From NCBI RefSeq assembly GCF_001905095.1, contig NZ_LWLS01000046.1:116017-180016 (forward strand): a stretch of DNA of 64,000 nt, given 5' to 3'. The position numbers and the translations under genes were made by a program. Below are positions 47,201 to 54,157 of the stretch, piece by piece; positions within the stretch are counted from its first letter, which is position 1, and every line of letters starts with the position of its first letter. This stretch comes from Micromonospora sp. CB01531. GTDB lineage: Bacteria > Actinomycetota > Actinomycetes > Mycobacteriales > Micromonosporaceae. The notes beneath the pieces are model-generated. The model made no database searches, had not been told where the DNA came from, and saw nothing but the letters and a program-made list of their open reading frames with translations.

Positions 47201-47648
47201 CGTTCTGCGGGCCGGGCAGCCCGAGGGAGAGCTCCGCGCCGAAGACCGTCGGCAGGTGCAGCGCGCGGGCCGCCTCGGCGAACCGCACCACGCCGTAGAA
47301 GCCGTCGTGGTCGGTGACGGCGAGCGCGGTGAGCCCCAGCCGGGCGGCCTCCTCGGCCAGTTCCTCGGGGTGGCTCGCGCCGTCGAGGAAGCTGAAGTTG
47401 GAGTGCGCGTGCAGCTCCGCGTAGGGCACCGGGTCGTCCGGGCGGGGCAGTTCGGGCGGCTCGTACTGCTGCCGCTTGCGGCTCCACGCCGGGGAGTCGC
47501 CGCCGTCGGCGTCGACCGCGAGCGGGTCCACCACGTGCAGGTGCCGCTCGTCCCGGGACCGCCCCTTGCCGGACCGCCCACCGCGGGGTCGGCCGGAGAG
47601 CACCTGTTCCAGCTCCGACCAGGACAGATTCGGGTTGTGGAAGCTCAC
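44268..47648 (-). CDS. dnaE2: Error-prone DNA polymerase III alpha subunit DnaE2
   Basis: Catalytic polymerase of the SOS mutasome. 1126 residues. PHP domain YAELHAHSNFSFLDGASHPEELAEEA, polymerase core with CQGRGSAANSAVCYAL, PDIDVDIESDRREEV and the YDMIGMSLDLGDM region, and a C-terminal OB fold (IRVGGIVTHRQRPATAGGVTFLNLEDETG). Shorter than replicative DnaE1 and lacking its extended C-terminus, as expected for DnaE2. GTG 47648, 24 bases after imuB. Confidence 0.96.
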   Translation of the reverse strand: MSFHNPNLSWSELEQVLSGRPRGGRSGKGRSRDERHLHVVDPLAVDADGGDSPAWSRKRQQYEPPELPRPDDPVPYAELHAHSNFSFLDGASHPEELAEEAARLGLTALAVTDHDGFYGVVRFAEAARALHLPTVFGAELSLGLPGPQNGEPDPHGSHLLVLAHGHEGYARLAATISRAQLRGGEKGRPVYGELEEVAAELRDHVLVLTGCRKGHVPGALLTEGVDAAARELDRLTELFGAETVAVELTDHGHPIDADRNDALVELADAAGLPTVATNNVHYATPGRRRLATTVAAVRARRSLDEIDGWLPAAGTAHLRSGAEMAARFAAYPGAVARAAEFGAELAFDLQLVAPKLPAYPVPPGHTEMSWLRRLTMDGARERYGPPEAHPEAYAQLEHELRMIEDLGFPGYFLVVYDIVTFCREQDIYCQGRGSAANSAVCYALRITNVDAVRHRLLFERFLAPERDGPPDIDVDIESDRREEVIQHVYARYGREYTAQVANVISYRPRSAVRDVAKAFGFSPGQQDAWSKQIDRWGSVATVDVADIPEQVVAYANELQRFPRHLGIHSGGMVICDRPVIEVCPVEWGRMPGRSVLQWDKDDCAAVGLVKFDLLGLGMLSALHYGYDMIGMSLDLGDMTLDDPEVYDMLCRADSVGVFQVESRAQMATLPRLKPRAFYDLVVEVALIRPGPIQGGSVHPYIRRKNGQEPVTFPHPLMRNALEKTLGVPLFQEQLMQLAIDLAGFDAAGADQLRRAMGAKRSVERMAQIADRLYAGMAERGITGELADDVYRKLTAFASYGFPESHAMSFAYLVYASSWLKRYHPGPFLAALLNAQPMGFYSPQTLVDDARRHGVEVRRPDINASGAKAVLESTPETRWGSQPGEPPHAWGLGGPAVRLGLSSVRTLGDDVAERIEAERTAHGPYRDMPDLARRVGLTAAQLEALATADAFACFGLTRRQALWAAGAAAQDRPGRLPGTVTGATPPTLPGMEAVDRLVADVWATGLSPESHPARFIRDRLDALGAVPIARLGRVEPGQRIRVGGIVTHRQRPATAGGVTFLNLEDETGMLNVTCSPGLWQRYRRVARTSGALVVRGRLQRHEGVTSLTADRLDAIDPPVTPASRDFR

Positions 47649-47672
47649 CGGCCTGGCCCGGCCGCTCGGCGC

Positions 47673-49394
47673 TCAGTCATAGATCGCCTCCACCAGCCAC
47701 TGGCCGCCCTCGACCGCGAGCAGCAGGGCGGTGCCGTCGGCCAGGCAGACCTGGAACCGGGCCCGGCGCCGGGCCTCGGCCGGCGCCCACCAGCGCTCGT
47801 CCACCGGCCACGGGCCGGCCCAGCCGACGATCTCGGCCGGCCGGCCGGTGCCGACGACCAGTCGCGCGGGCGGGGCGCTCACCGCCAACCGGGCACTGAC
47901 CACGACGGGCTCACCCGCGGCGTCGTGCACGGTGGCGAGGAGCGGGGTCGGCAGCACCACGGCCGGCGCGGGCGGCGGAAGCCGCCCCGGCCAGGGCGGG
48001 ACCGGCGCCCCACCCGACCGCGCCACCCCGGATCGGGTGGAGGTACCCGACGGACCCGCCGCACCCGGGCGCGGCTCGCCGCCGGGCGATCGGGCGGAAG
48101 CATCGGCCGTCCCGGCCGGCAGCGGCGGCCCGCCCGCGGGGCCGGCGGGCAGGGGCGGTGGGCCGGGGCGGGCGGGCAGTCGTTCGTCGCCCCACGGGAC
48201 CAGGCGTACCTGGTCGGCCGGGGAGCGTCCGCCGCCGAGCACCGGGGTGACCACCGCCTCGGGGCCGAGGATGCCCTGCACCCGGCTCAGCGCGCGGTGC
48301 GCCCGCTCCCGCTCCTCGCCGGTCTCCCCCCACAGCCCGGGTTGCAGGCCGGCCTGGGCGAGCACCCCGTCCGGCACCAGCCGCAGCCGGATGATGCCGG
48401 CGGTGGGGCGGGCCGGGCGGGCCCCGCCCCGGCCGTTGCTGCCGGAGAGCCAGCCGTCCAACTGCCAGCGCACCCGGTCGGCGATGGCCGCGGCGGTGAG
48501 CAGGCCGTCGTGCCGCCAGACCCGGTGCAGCTCCTGGCCGTGCGCGGTGACCGCCTCGATGCCGAGCCGGGTGCAGGCCAGCCCGTACGCGGCGAGCCGC
48601 TCGTGCAGCTGCTCGGCCAGCGTCCGGGCGGCGAACGCCGCGGCGTCGACCCGGTCGATCGGCTCGTCGTACTCGGCGGTGACGGTCAGGTCGGCCGGCG
48701 GCTGCCGGACCGCGAGCGGCCGGTGGTCCCGGCCGGCGGCGAGCCGGTGGGCCAGCGCCCCGTCGAAGCCGAACCGGGCCAGCACGTCACCGGCGGGCAG
48801 CGCGGCGAAGTCCCCGAGGGTACGCACCCCCAGCCGGCGCAGCAGGTCGGTCAGGGCCGGCCGGCCGAGCGCCTCGACGGGCAGGGCGGCCAGGAACTCC
48901 GCGGTCCCGCCGGGCGGCACGATGCGCCCGTCCCGGGCGGCCAGCCCGGCGGCGAAGACCCCGTCGGCGACACCGACCTGGCTCTCCACCGCGCAGGTCT
49001 GGGCGACGTGCTCGACGATCCGCTCGGCCGCCGCCTCCTCCCCGCCGAGGTAGCGGCTCGGCCCCCGCGCGGCCAGCGCGCAGGCGCCGGGGCGGATCAC
49101 CTCGACCCCGGCGGCCACCTCCTCGACGGCGGCCACCACCGGCTCGAACGCCCGGGCGTCCCGGCCGGGATCATGGTCAACGACGGTGAGCTGCGGGCAG
49201 CGCCCCTGCGCCTCCCGCTTGCGCAGCCCCCGGCGTACGCCCTCGGCGCGGGCCCGCTCGGAGCAGGCGACCACCCGGTTGGCGTGCAGCACCGCGACCG
49301 CGTCGGTGGCGGGCACCCCGTCGACGATCTCGGCGGCGAGGACCGGCCAGTCCGGGCACCAGAGCAGCAGGGTCCGCACCGGCGCCCCGGTCAT
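47673..49394 (-). CDS. imuB: ImuB, catalytically dead Y-family polymerase homologue
   Basis: Scaffold that ties DnaE2 and ImuA to the sliding clamp during mutagenic repair. 573 residues. The Y-family fold is present but the metal-binding motif DMDAFFASVE of DinB reads LLLWCPDWPVLAAE, so catalytic residues are missing, as in known ImuB proteins. The middle (about 415-480) is Pro/Gly-rich. DQVRLVPWGDE may be the clamp-binding peptide. ATG 49394 overlaps the TGA of a 24-codon mini-ORF. Confidence 0.93.
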   Translation of the reverse strand: MTGAPVRTLLLWCPDWPVLAAEIVDGVPATDAVAVLHANRVVACSERARAEGVRRGLRKREAQGRCPQLTVVDHDPGRDARAFEPVVAAVEEVAAGVEVIRPGACALAARGPSRYLGGEEAAAERIVEHVAQTCAVESQVGVADGVFAAGLAARDGRIVPPGGTAEFLAALPVEALGRPALTDLLRRLGVRTLGDFAALPAGDVLARFGFDGALAHRLAAGRDHRPLAVRQPPADLTVTAEYDEPIDRVDAAAFAARTLAEQLHERLAAYGLACTRLGIEAVTAHGQELHRVWRHDGLLTAAAIADRVRWQLDGWLSGSNGRGGARPARPTAGIIRLRLVPDGVLAQAGLQPGLWGETGEERERAHRALSRVQGILGPEAVVTPVLGGGRSPADQVRLVPWGDERLPARPGPPPLPAGPAGGPPLPAGTADASARSPGGEPRPGAAGPSGTSTRSGVARSGGAPVPPWPGRLPPPAPAVVLPTPLLATVHDAAGEPVVVSARLAVSAPPARLVVGTGRPAEIVGWAGPWPVDERWWAPAEARRRARFQVCLADGTALLLAVEGGQWLVEAIYD

Positions 49395-49465
49395 GCGGCC
49401 ACCTCGCTCCGCTCGGCGGCCGCAGGAGGCTCCCCTGAGCTGTGCCTGATGGTTCGCTCGCTCAT
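49391..49465 (-). CDS. 24-codon mini-ORF cassette coupling imuA to imuB
   Basis: ATG 49465-49463 overlaps the imuA stop (ATGA) and its own TGA 49393-49391 overlaps the imuB ATG (ATGA). Peptide begins MSERTIRHSSGEPPAAAERS and ends EVAA. It has the same length and first six residues (SERTI after the start) as the cassette at 56758-56832. The last ~20 bases (GAGCGGAGCGAGG) can serve as the imuB ribosome binding site. Confidence 0.6.
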   Translation of the reverse strand: MSERTIRHSSGEPPAAAERSEVAA

Positions 49466-50220
49466 GCCGACCCGACCGCGGTGAGGGCAGCCGGGGCGGG
49501 CGGCGCCACCACCCGGAGCCGGGGCGAGGTGGTGCGGGCGGCGGCACCGGTCGCCCGGGGGATGACCCGGGTCAGCTCGTCGCCGGGCAGCCAGACCTTG
49601 ATCTCCTTGGGGCGGGCGGCCGCGCCCCGCCCCCGGGCCGAGACGGTCACCTCCCGGCGGCGCAGCCGCCCCCGGCCCGGGCCGAGCCCCTCCCAGACCC
49701 CGCGGACCACCTGGAGCGTGACGTCCGCGCCGTCCCACCGGCCGTACGGGACGAGCACGCTGCCGCGTTGCCGGGCCCGGGCGGCCAGCCGGTTGGCGAC
49801 GGAGGCGGAGACCGTGGCCGGCACGGCGGTGACCACCACGTCGACCCCGTCGATGAGCGCGGCGACCACGGTGGGCCACTCGGGCCCGGGGTGCGGCACC
49901 AGGGCGAGCCGGTCCAGGGCGATCCCGGCCTCGGCCGCCGCGCCGGCCCCGAAGGTGGGCACGCCGACCACGGCGCACCAGGAGCCGGCCCGGGACGCCT
50001 CGGCGAGCAGGGCGAGGATCAGCGACGTCCCGCCGCTGCGCCGGGGCTGCCCGACGCCGACCGCGATGGTGCTGCCGCGCCGCAGCCCGCGGTTGGGCAG
50101 CAGCCCGGTCAGCTCGGGCCGGACGGGCAGCACCCGGTGGCCGCTCGCCGGGTCGGGCGCGCTCGCCGGGCGCACCAACTCGGCCAGCGCGGCGGAACCG
50201 ACCACCATGCGGCCCGCCAT
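49462..50220 (-). CDS. imuA: ImuA-like RecA-fold protein of the mutasome
   Basis: 252 residues. RecA-like fold: SGHRVLPVRPELTGLLPNRGLRRGSTIAVG, then SLILALLAEASRAGSWCAVVGVPTFG and DVVVTAVPATVSASVANRLAARARQRGSVLVPYG. The phosphate-binding loop reads VGQPRRSGGTSLI without the usual Gly-Lys, so ATP binding may be lost. Placement before imuB-dnaE2 supports the ImuA' role. ATG 50220 with AGGGGG upstream; ATG 50208 is an alternative. Nearly every longer reading runs into the spacer. Confidence 0.85.
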   Translation of the reverse strand: MAGRMVVGSAALAELVRPASAPDPASGHRVLPVRPELTGLLPNRGLRRGSTIAVGVGQPRRSGGTSLILALLAEASRAGSWCAVVGVPTFGAGAAAEAGIALDRLALVPHPGPEWPTVVAALIDGVDVVVTAVPATVSASVANRLAARARQRGSVLVPYGRWDGADVTLQVVRGVWEGLGPGRGRLRRREVTVSARGRGAAARPKEIKVWLPGDELTRVIPRATGAAARTTSPRLRVVAPPAPAALTAVGSA

Positions 50221-50225
50221 CCGAC

Positions 50226-50285
50226 CTACCCCCTGTCGTGTGTCGCCCACGGGTACGCCCCGTGGTGGTGCTGCTGGATCTCCAT
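50226..50285 (-). CDS. 19-codon ORF just upstream of imuA
   Basis: MEIQQHHHGAYPWATHDRG, ATG 50285 to TAG 50226, ending five bases before the imuA start; its last codons contain the AGGGGG that serves imuA. His-rich. No convincing ribosome binding site of its own. Could be a leader peptide or chance. Confidence 0.3.
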   Translation of the reverse strand: MEIQQHHHGAYPWATHDRG

Positions 50286-50313
50286 GTGCGGCGGACGCCG
50301 CCGGACCGGGCAC

Positions 50314-50360
50314 GGCGACGTCCGGCCACCCGCCTCCCCGCCGAGTGGCCGGACGTCGCC
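50314..50360 (-). terminator. 16-base-arm hairpin between SAV_6107-like gene and imuA
   Basis: Perfect arms 50314-50329 and 50345-50360 with a 15-base loop, starting 3 bases past the SAV_6107-like stop. No U-tract. May cause partial termination within the SOS operon or protect the upstream message. Confidence 0.6.
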
Positions 50361-50363
50361 GGG

Positions 50364-50861
50364 TCAGGCGGCGGCTGCTCCAGGTCGCGGCGTGGCGTCG
50401 GACACGCCGAGCCGGAGCGGCCGCTGCAGACCGTCGAGCGCCGGTTGCCGGCCGAGCGCGGTCTCCACCACGGCCACGAACTCCTCGGCGGCGCGGAGCA
50501 GGTCGTCGGCCTCCCGGGCGCTGACCACCCGGGGGATGCCGGCCTCGGCGGCGGCCCGCTTGCTCGCCCCGGCGGCGAAGTAGCCGGCCCACTCGTCGAG
50601 CTCGGGGGCGACGGTGGAGAGCAGGACCCAGACGCTGGTGATCCGGTTGCGCCGGCCGGGCGCGGGGCGGGCGCGGGCGGCGAGCAGCGCGGCGGCGGCG
50701 CGCAGCGCCGCGAGGTGGGCGGCGGCGTACCGGAGGCCGTCGGGGCGGGTCCGGGCGGCCTCGGCCAGCCCGTGGCGGGCCACCGCGAGCAACTGGGCGG
50801 GGGTGCGGTGCGGCAGCACGTGCGCGGGCACCGTCGGGGCCTGGGCCGGACTGGTCGGCAT
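50364..50861 (-). CDS. SAV_6107-family HEPN domain protein
   Basis: 165 residues, all-helical: PAQLLAVARHGLAEAARTRPDGLRYAAAHLAALRAAAALLAAR, then WVLLSTVAPELDEWAGYFAAGASKRAAAEAGI. Matches the actinobacterial SAV_6107 HEPN-like family that accompanies imuA/dnaE2. HEPN folds are often ribonucleases, but the R-x4-6-H motif is not evident here, so activity is uncertain. First gene after the LexA-controlled promoter. ATG 50861 with GGAGAGAC upstream. Confidence 0.8.
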   Translation of the reverse strand: MPTSPAQAPTVPAHVLPHRTPAQLLAVARHGLAEAARTRPDGLRYAAAHLAALRAAAALLAARARPAPGRRNRITSVWVLLSTVAPELDEWAGYFAAGASKRAAAEAGIPRVVSAREADDLLRAAEEFVAVVETALGRQPALDGLQRPLRLGVSDATPRPGAAAA

Positions 50862-50966
50862 GGTCTCTCCTCCGCGTGGGCCGGGGCGGGCGGCCGCGTG
50901 ACGGATCGGATCCGTCGGCGGGACGCCCGGAGCGGGCGGTGCGGAGGAAGACGCACCAGGTGGGGG

Positions 50967-51125
50967 GCCGGCCGGGTGTGGATGCTTCCCCACACCACAC
51001 CCGGCCGGCGTACCGGCGGGTCCGTCGCCCGCCGCCCGGGGGTCGTGGGCGGCGGGCGACGATCCTGCCTGACGGGTCCGGACTCGCGACTGTCCGGAGC
51101 CCGGTGCGGTCCGCGGAACCGCACC
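50967..51125 (-). other. Hairpin-rich 5' leader of the SOS mutasome operon
   Basis: Four consecutive stem-loops in the untranslated leader: 51103-51110/51118-51125 (8-base arms), 51074-51102 (imperfect GGGTCCGGAC pairing), 51023-51037/51047-51061 (15-base perfect arms) and 50967-50981/50995-51009 (15-base perfect arms). No coding frame is supported in this 325-base stretch. Confidence 0.7.
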
Positions 51126-51186
51126 TCCTCGGGAGCCGGCGCCGCGAAACACCCCTCCCGGGCGTTGGAACGAACGTACGACCGAA

Positions 51187-51242
51187 TCGAACACTCGTTC
51201 TAACTGCCCTGACAGTACACCTCCCCTCCGACGAAAATGCAA
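51187..51242 (-). promoter_or_regulatory. SOS promoter with LexA box
   Basis: TTGCAT (51242-51237), 17 bases, TGTACT (51219-51214) form a minus-strand promoter. Eleven bases downstream, over the expected RNA start, lies TCGAACACTCGTTCTA (51187-51202 on the plus strand), a close match to the Gram-positive LexA operator TCGAACN4GTTCGA. Explains DNA-damage control of the operon. Confidence 0.85.
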
Positions 51243-51411
51243 CGTGTGACGCGCCCGGGCGTGCCGATCACCCCCGGCCCGGCGCGTCGCCCGGGACACG
51301 CGAGAGGTGAGCCGGATTCTCAGCCGGCCCACAGCTTCGGCAAAGGGCGCGTCGAGTTCCCCGGCCCAGAGTGGGCTTCATGAACGTGAGCCGAACCGAA
51401 GAAACCCGCCG

Positions 51412-52809
51412 GTGACCGCCGCCGTCGCCGACCGGCGGACCGGGCGCCGTACCCTGCCGGCGGTCCCCGCCTGGTGGGCCGACGTCGCCGGCACGGCCGC
51501 GGTGCTCAGCCTGCTGGTCGTCACCGCCCTCTGGACCGCCGACCGCGGGGTGCAGGAGCTGCTGGGCGGCCTCGCGACCGGCCTCACCTCGCTCGGCCGG
51601 CTCGCCGGTCTGGTCAGCGCCGACCTGATGCTCATCCAGGTGGTGCTGATGGCCCGGGTGCCGCTGATCGAGCGGCGCTTCGGCCAGGACCGGATCGCCC
51701 GCTGGCACCGGCTCGCCGGCTTCACCTCGTTCCACCTGCTGCTCGCCCACGTGGTGCTGACCATCCTCGGGTACGCCGGCACCGCCCGGCAGGGCGTGCT
51801 GGCCGAGACCTGGGACCTGGTCGTCACGTACCCCGGGATGCTGCTGGCCACCGCGGCGCTGGCCCTGCTGGTGCTGGTGGTGGTGACCTCGATCCGCGCG
51901 GCCCGGCGCCGGCTGCGCTACGAGTCCTGGCACCTGCTGCACCTGTACGCGTACCTCGGCGTCGCGCTGGCGCTGCCGCATCAGCTCTGGACCGGCGCCG
52001 ACTTCGTCGGCTCGGCGGCGGCCCGCGCCTACTGGTGGACGGTCAACCTGCTGGCGCTGGCCAGCGTGCTGGTCTACCGGCTCGGGCTGCCCGCCTGGCG
52101 GTCGCTGCGGCACCGGATCGAGGTGGCCGCGGTGGTGCCCGAGGCGCCCGGGGTCACCTCGGTCTGGCTGCGCGGGCGCGACCTGCACCGGCTGCCCGCC
52201 CGGGCCGGCCAGTTCCTCCGCTGGCGGTTCCTGGACGGCCCCGGCTGGTCCCGGGCGCACCCGTACTCGCTGTCGGCGCCGCCGAACGGGGACCTGATGC
52301 GGATCACCGTCAAGGACCTCGGCGACGACAGCGCCCGGGTGGCCACCCTGCGCCCCGGCACGAAGGTGCTGGTCGAGGGGCCGTACGGGCGGCTGACCGG
52401 GGAGCACTGGCGCGGCGGCGGGATCACCATGCTCGCCTGCGGGGTCGGGATCACCCCGCTGCTGGCACTGCTCTGGGAGCTGCCGTACGCCCCCGGCGAG
52501 GCGGTGCTGCTCTACCGCGCGCGCACCCCGGCGGACCTGGCCTTCCGGGCCGAGCTGGACCAGCTCGCCACCGAGCGTGGGCTGGTGGTGCACCATCTGG
52601 TCGGCCCGCGGGCGGCCCGCCCGGCGTGGCTGCCCGCGTACGCCGAGGGGCTGTCCGACGCGGAGGCGCTGCGCCGGCTCTCCCCCGGCATCTCCGGTCA
52701 CGACGTCTTCCTCTGCGGACCGGACGGCTGGGTCGACGCCGCCCGCGCCGCGACCCGCGCGGCGGGGGTTCCCGACGCGCACACCCATCACGAACGGTTC
52801 GCCTGGTGA
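51412..52809 (+). CDS. Ferric-reductase-like transmembrane flavoprotein
   Basis: 465 residues. Six membrane segments (about 12-230) with haem-ligand histidines in WHRLAGFTSFHLLLAHVVL and SWHLLHLYAYLGVALALPHQL; a cytoplasmic FNR-type module follows: FAD site HPYSLSAPPNG, nucleotide site LACGVGITPLLALLWE and FLCGPDGWVDAA. Moves electrons from NAD(P)H across the membrane. Next two genes suggest the acceptor is a flavinylated FMN protein. GTG 51412; an 11-codon ORF (51380-51415) overlaps this start. Confidence 0.9.
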   Translation: MTAAVADRRTGRRTLPAVPAWWADVAGTAAVLSLLVVTALWTADRGVQELLGGLATGLTSLGRLAGLVSADLMLIQVVLMARVPLIERRFGQDRIARWHRLAGFTSFHLLLAHVVLTILGYAGTARQGVLAETWDLVVTYPGMLLATAALALLVLVVVTSIRAARRRLRYESWHLLHLYAYLGVALALPHQLWTGADFVGSAAARAYWWTVNLLALASVLVYRLGLPAWRSLRHRIEVAAVVPEAPGVTSVWLRGRDLHRLPARAGQFLRWRFLDGPGWSRAHPYSLSAPPNGDLMRITVKDLGDDSARVATLRPGTKVLVEGPYGRLTGEHWRGGGITMLACGVGITPLLALLWELPYAPGEAVLLYRARTPADLAFRAELDQLATERGLVVHHLVGPRAARPAWLPAYAEGLSDAEALRRLSPGISGHDVFLCGPDGWVDAARAATRAAGVPDAHTHHERFAW

Positions 52810-52829
52810 CAGGCACGAAAGGAGGATCC

Positions 52830-53330
52830 GTGCGACGGATCACCCTCTGGCTGCTCTCCACCGTGGTCGCGCTGGTCCTGCTGTTCAGCTACAAGACCAG
52901 CACCATGGGCGCCGGCGGGGGGAACAGCGCGATCGCCTCCGGCTCCGACGGCTCGGCCGGCAGTTCCTGGACCGGCACGGACGACGGCTCCACCGGATCC
53001 GGTTCGTCGAGCGGCGATCCGTCGGGCGGCAGCGACAGCACGTCCGGCGGCAGCGGCACGGTCACCGGGTCGGTGGCGCAGACCCGGTGGGGGCCGGTGC
53101 AGGTCCGGATCACCGTCTCCGGCGGGAAGATCACCGACGTCACGACGGTGCGGGTGCCGGACGGCAACCGCCGGGACCAGGAGATCAACGACTACGCGGT
53201 GCCGGTCCTGCGGCAGGAGGCCCTGGCCACGCAGAGCGCCCGGATCGACACCGTCTCCGGGGCCACCGTCACCAGCGACGGCTACCGCGAGTCCCTCCAG
53301 TCCGCGATCGACGCGGCGCACCTGAAGTGA
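52830..53330 (+). CDS. Exported FMN-binding domain protein
   Basis: 166 residues. N-terminal membrane anchor (RRITLWLLSTVVALVLLFSY), Gly/Ser-rich linker (about 27-80), then an FMN-binding domain: GPVQVRITVSGGKITDVTTV and DTVSGATVTSDGYRESLQSAI. The SGATVT motif is where ApbE attaches FMN covalently to Thr. Excellent site AAAGGAGG before GTG 52830. Probably the extracytoplasmic electron carrier for the upstream reductase. Confidence 0.9.
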   Translation: MRRITLWLLSTVVALVLLFSYKTSTMGAGGGNSAIASGSDGSAGSSWTGTDDGSTGSGSSSGDPSGGSDSTSGGSGTVTGSVAQTRWGPVQVRITVSGGKITDVTTVRVPDGNRRDQEINDYAVPVLRQEALATQSARIDTVSGATVTSDGYRESLQSAIDAAHLK

Positions 53331-53344
53331 ACGGGGTGGCGACG

Positions 53345-54157
53345 ATGAACCTGACGATGGAACTGGACCGGCGGGCCTGGGTGGTGCAGGTGATGGGGCT
53401 GCCGGTGAGCGTGCACCTGCGCGGACCGGAGGTGCACACCGACGCGGTGGCGGCCCGGGTAGAGCGGGTCTTCGCCGAGCTGGGTGAGGTGGACGCGGTG
53501 TTCAGCACGTACCGGCCGGAGAGCGTGCTGGGCCGGCTCGGCGGCGCGCTGCCCGACCCGGCCACCGCCGAGCCGGTGGTGCGCGAGGTGGTGGAGCTCT
53601 GCGAGCTGGCCCGCGCCCGCACCGGCGGGTGGTTCGACGCCCGGCGCCTGCCGCTGCCCGGCGGCGGCACCGGCTTCGACCCGTCCGGGCTGGTCAAGGG
53701 ATGGGCGGTGGAGCGCGCCGCCCGGCACCTCGCCGATCTGCCCGAGCACGACCTCTGCCTCAACGCCGGCGGGGACGTGCTGCTGCGTACCGCGCCGGGC
53801 CGGCCGGCCTGGCGGGTCGGGGTGGAGGACCCCGACCACCCCGAGCGGATGCTCGACGTGGTCGAGCGGGCGGGCGGCGCCGTCGCCACCTCGGGCACCG
53901 CGCGGCGCGGCGCGCACATCCTGGACCCGCGCGCCGGCCGGCCCGCCGAGGCCGTCCGGTCGGTCACCGTGGTCGGCCCCGAGCTGCTCTGGGCCGACGT
54001 GTACGCCACCGCGGCCGCCGCCCGGGGCGCGGACGCACTCGACTGGCTGGCCACCCTGGACGGCTACGCGGCCCTGCTGGTGGACACCACCGGCCGGGTC
54101 CGGGCCACCTCGAACTGGCCCGGCTCCCGACCAGCCGTTCAGACCCGCGCCGCGTAG
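53345..54157 (+). CDS. apbE: FAD:protein FMN transferase
   Basis: Attaches FMN from FAD to Thr of exported flavoproteins, here most likely the neighbouring FMN-binding protein. 270 residues. FSTYRPESVLGRL, the DPSGLVKGWAVERAARHL motif, LNAGGDVLL, TSGTARRGAHILDPRAGRP and the metal-binding WADVYATAA are present. No lipoprotein or Tat signal is visible, unusual if it works outside. GTG 53327 would overlap the previous stop; ATG 53345 is taken. Its end overlaps the convergent monooxygenase by 19 bases. Confidence 0.92.
   Translation: MNLTMELDRRAWVVQVMGLPVSVHLRGPEVHTDAVAARVERVFAELGEVDAVFSTYRPESVLGRLGGALPDPATAEPVVREVVELCELARARTGGWFDARRLPLPGGGTGFDPSGLVKGWAVERAARHLADLPEHDLCLNAGGDVLLRTAPGRPAWRVGVEDPDHPERMLDVVERAGGAVATSGTARRGAHILDPRAGRPAEAVRSVTVVGPELLWADVYATAAAARGADALDWLATLDGYAALLVDTTGRVRATSNWPGSRPAVQTRAA

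Noticed and set aside
45507..49484. Open frame of 1325 codons opposite dnaE2 and imuB
   Set aside because: Antisense shadow; His/Val/Gly/Arg-rich with no domain.
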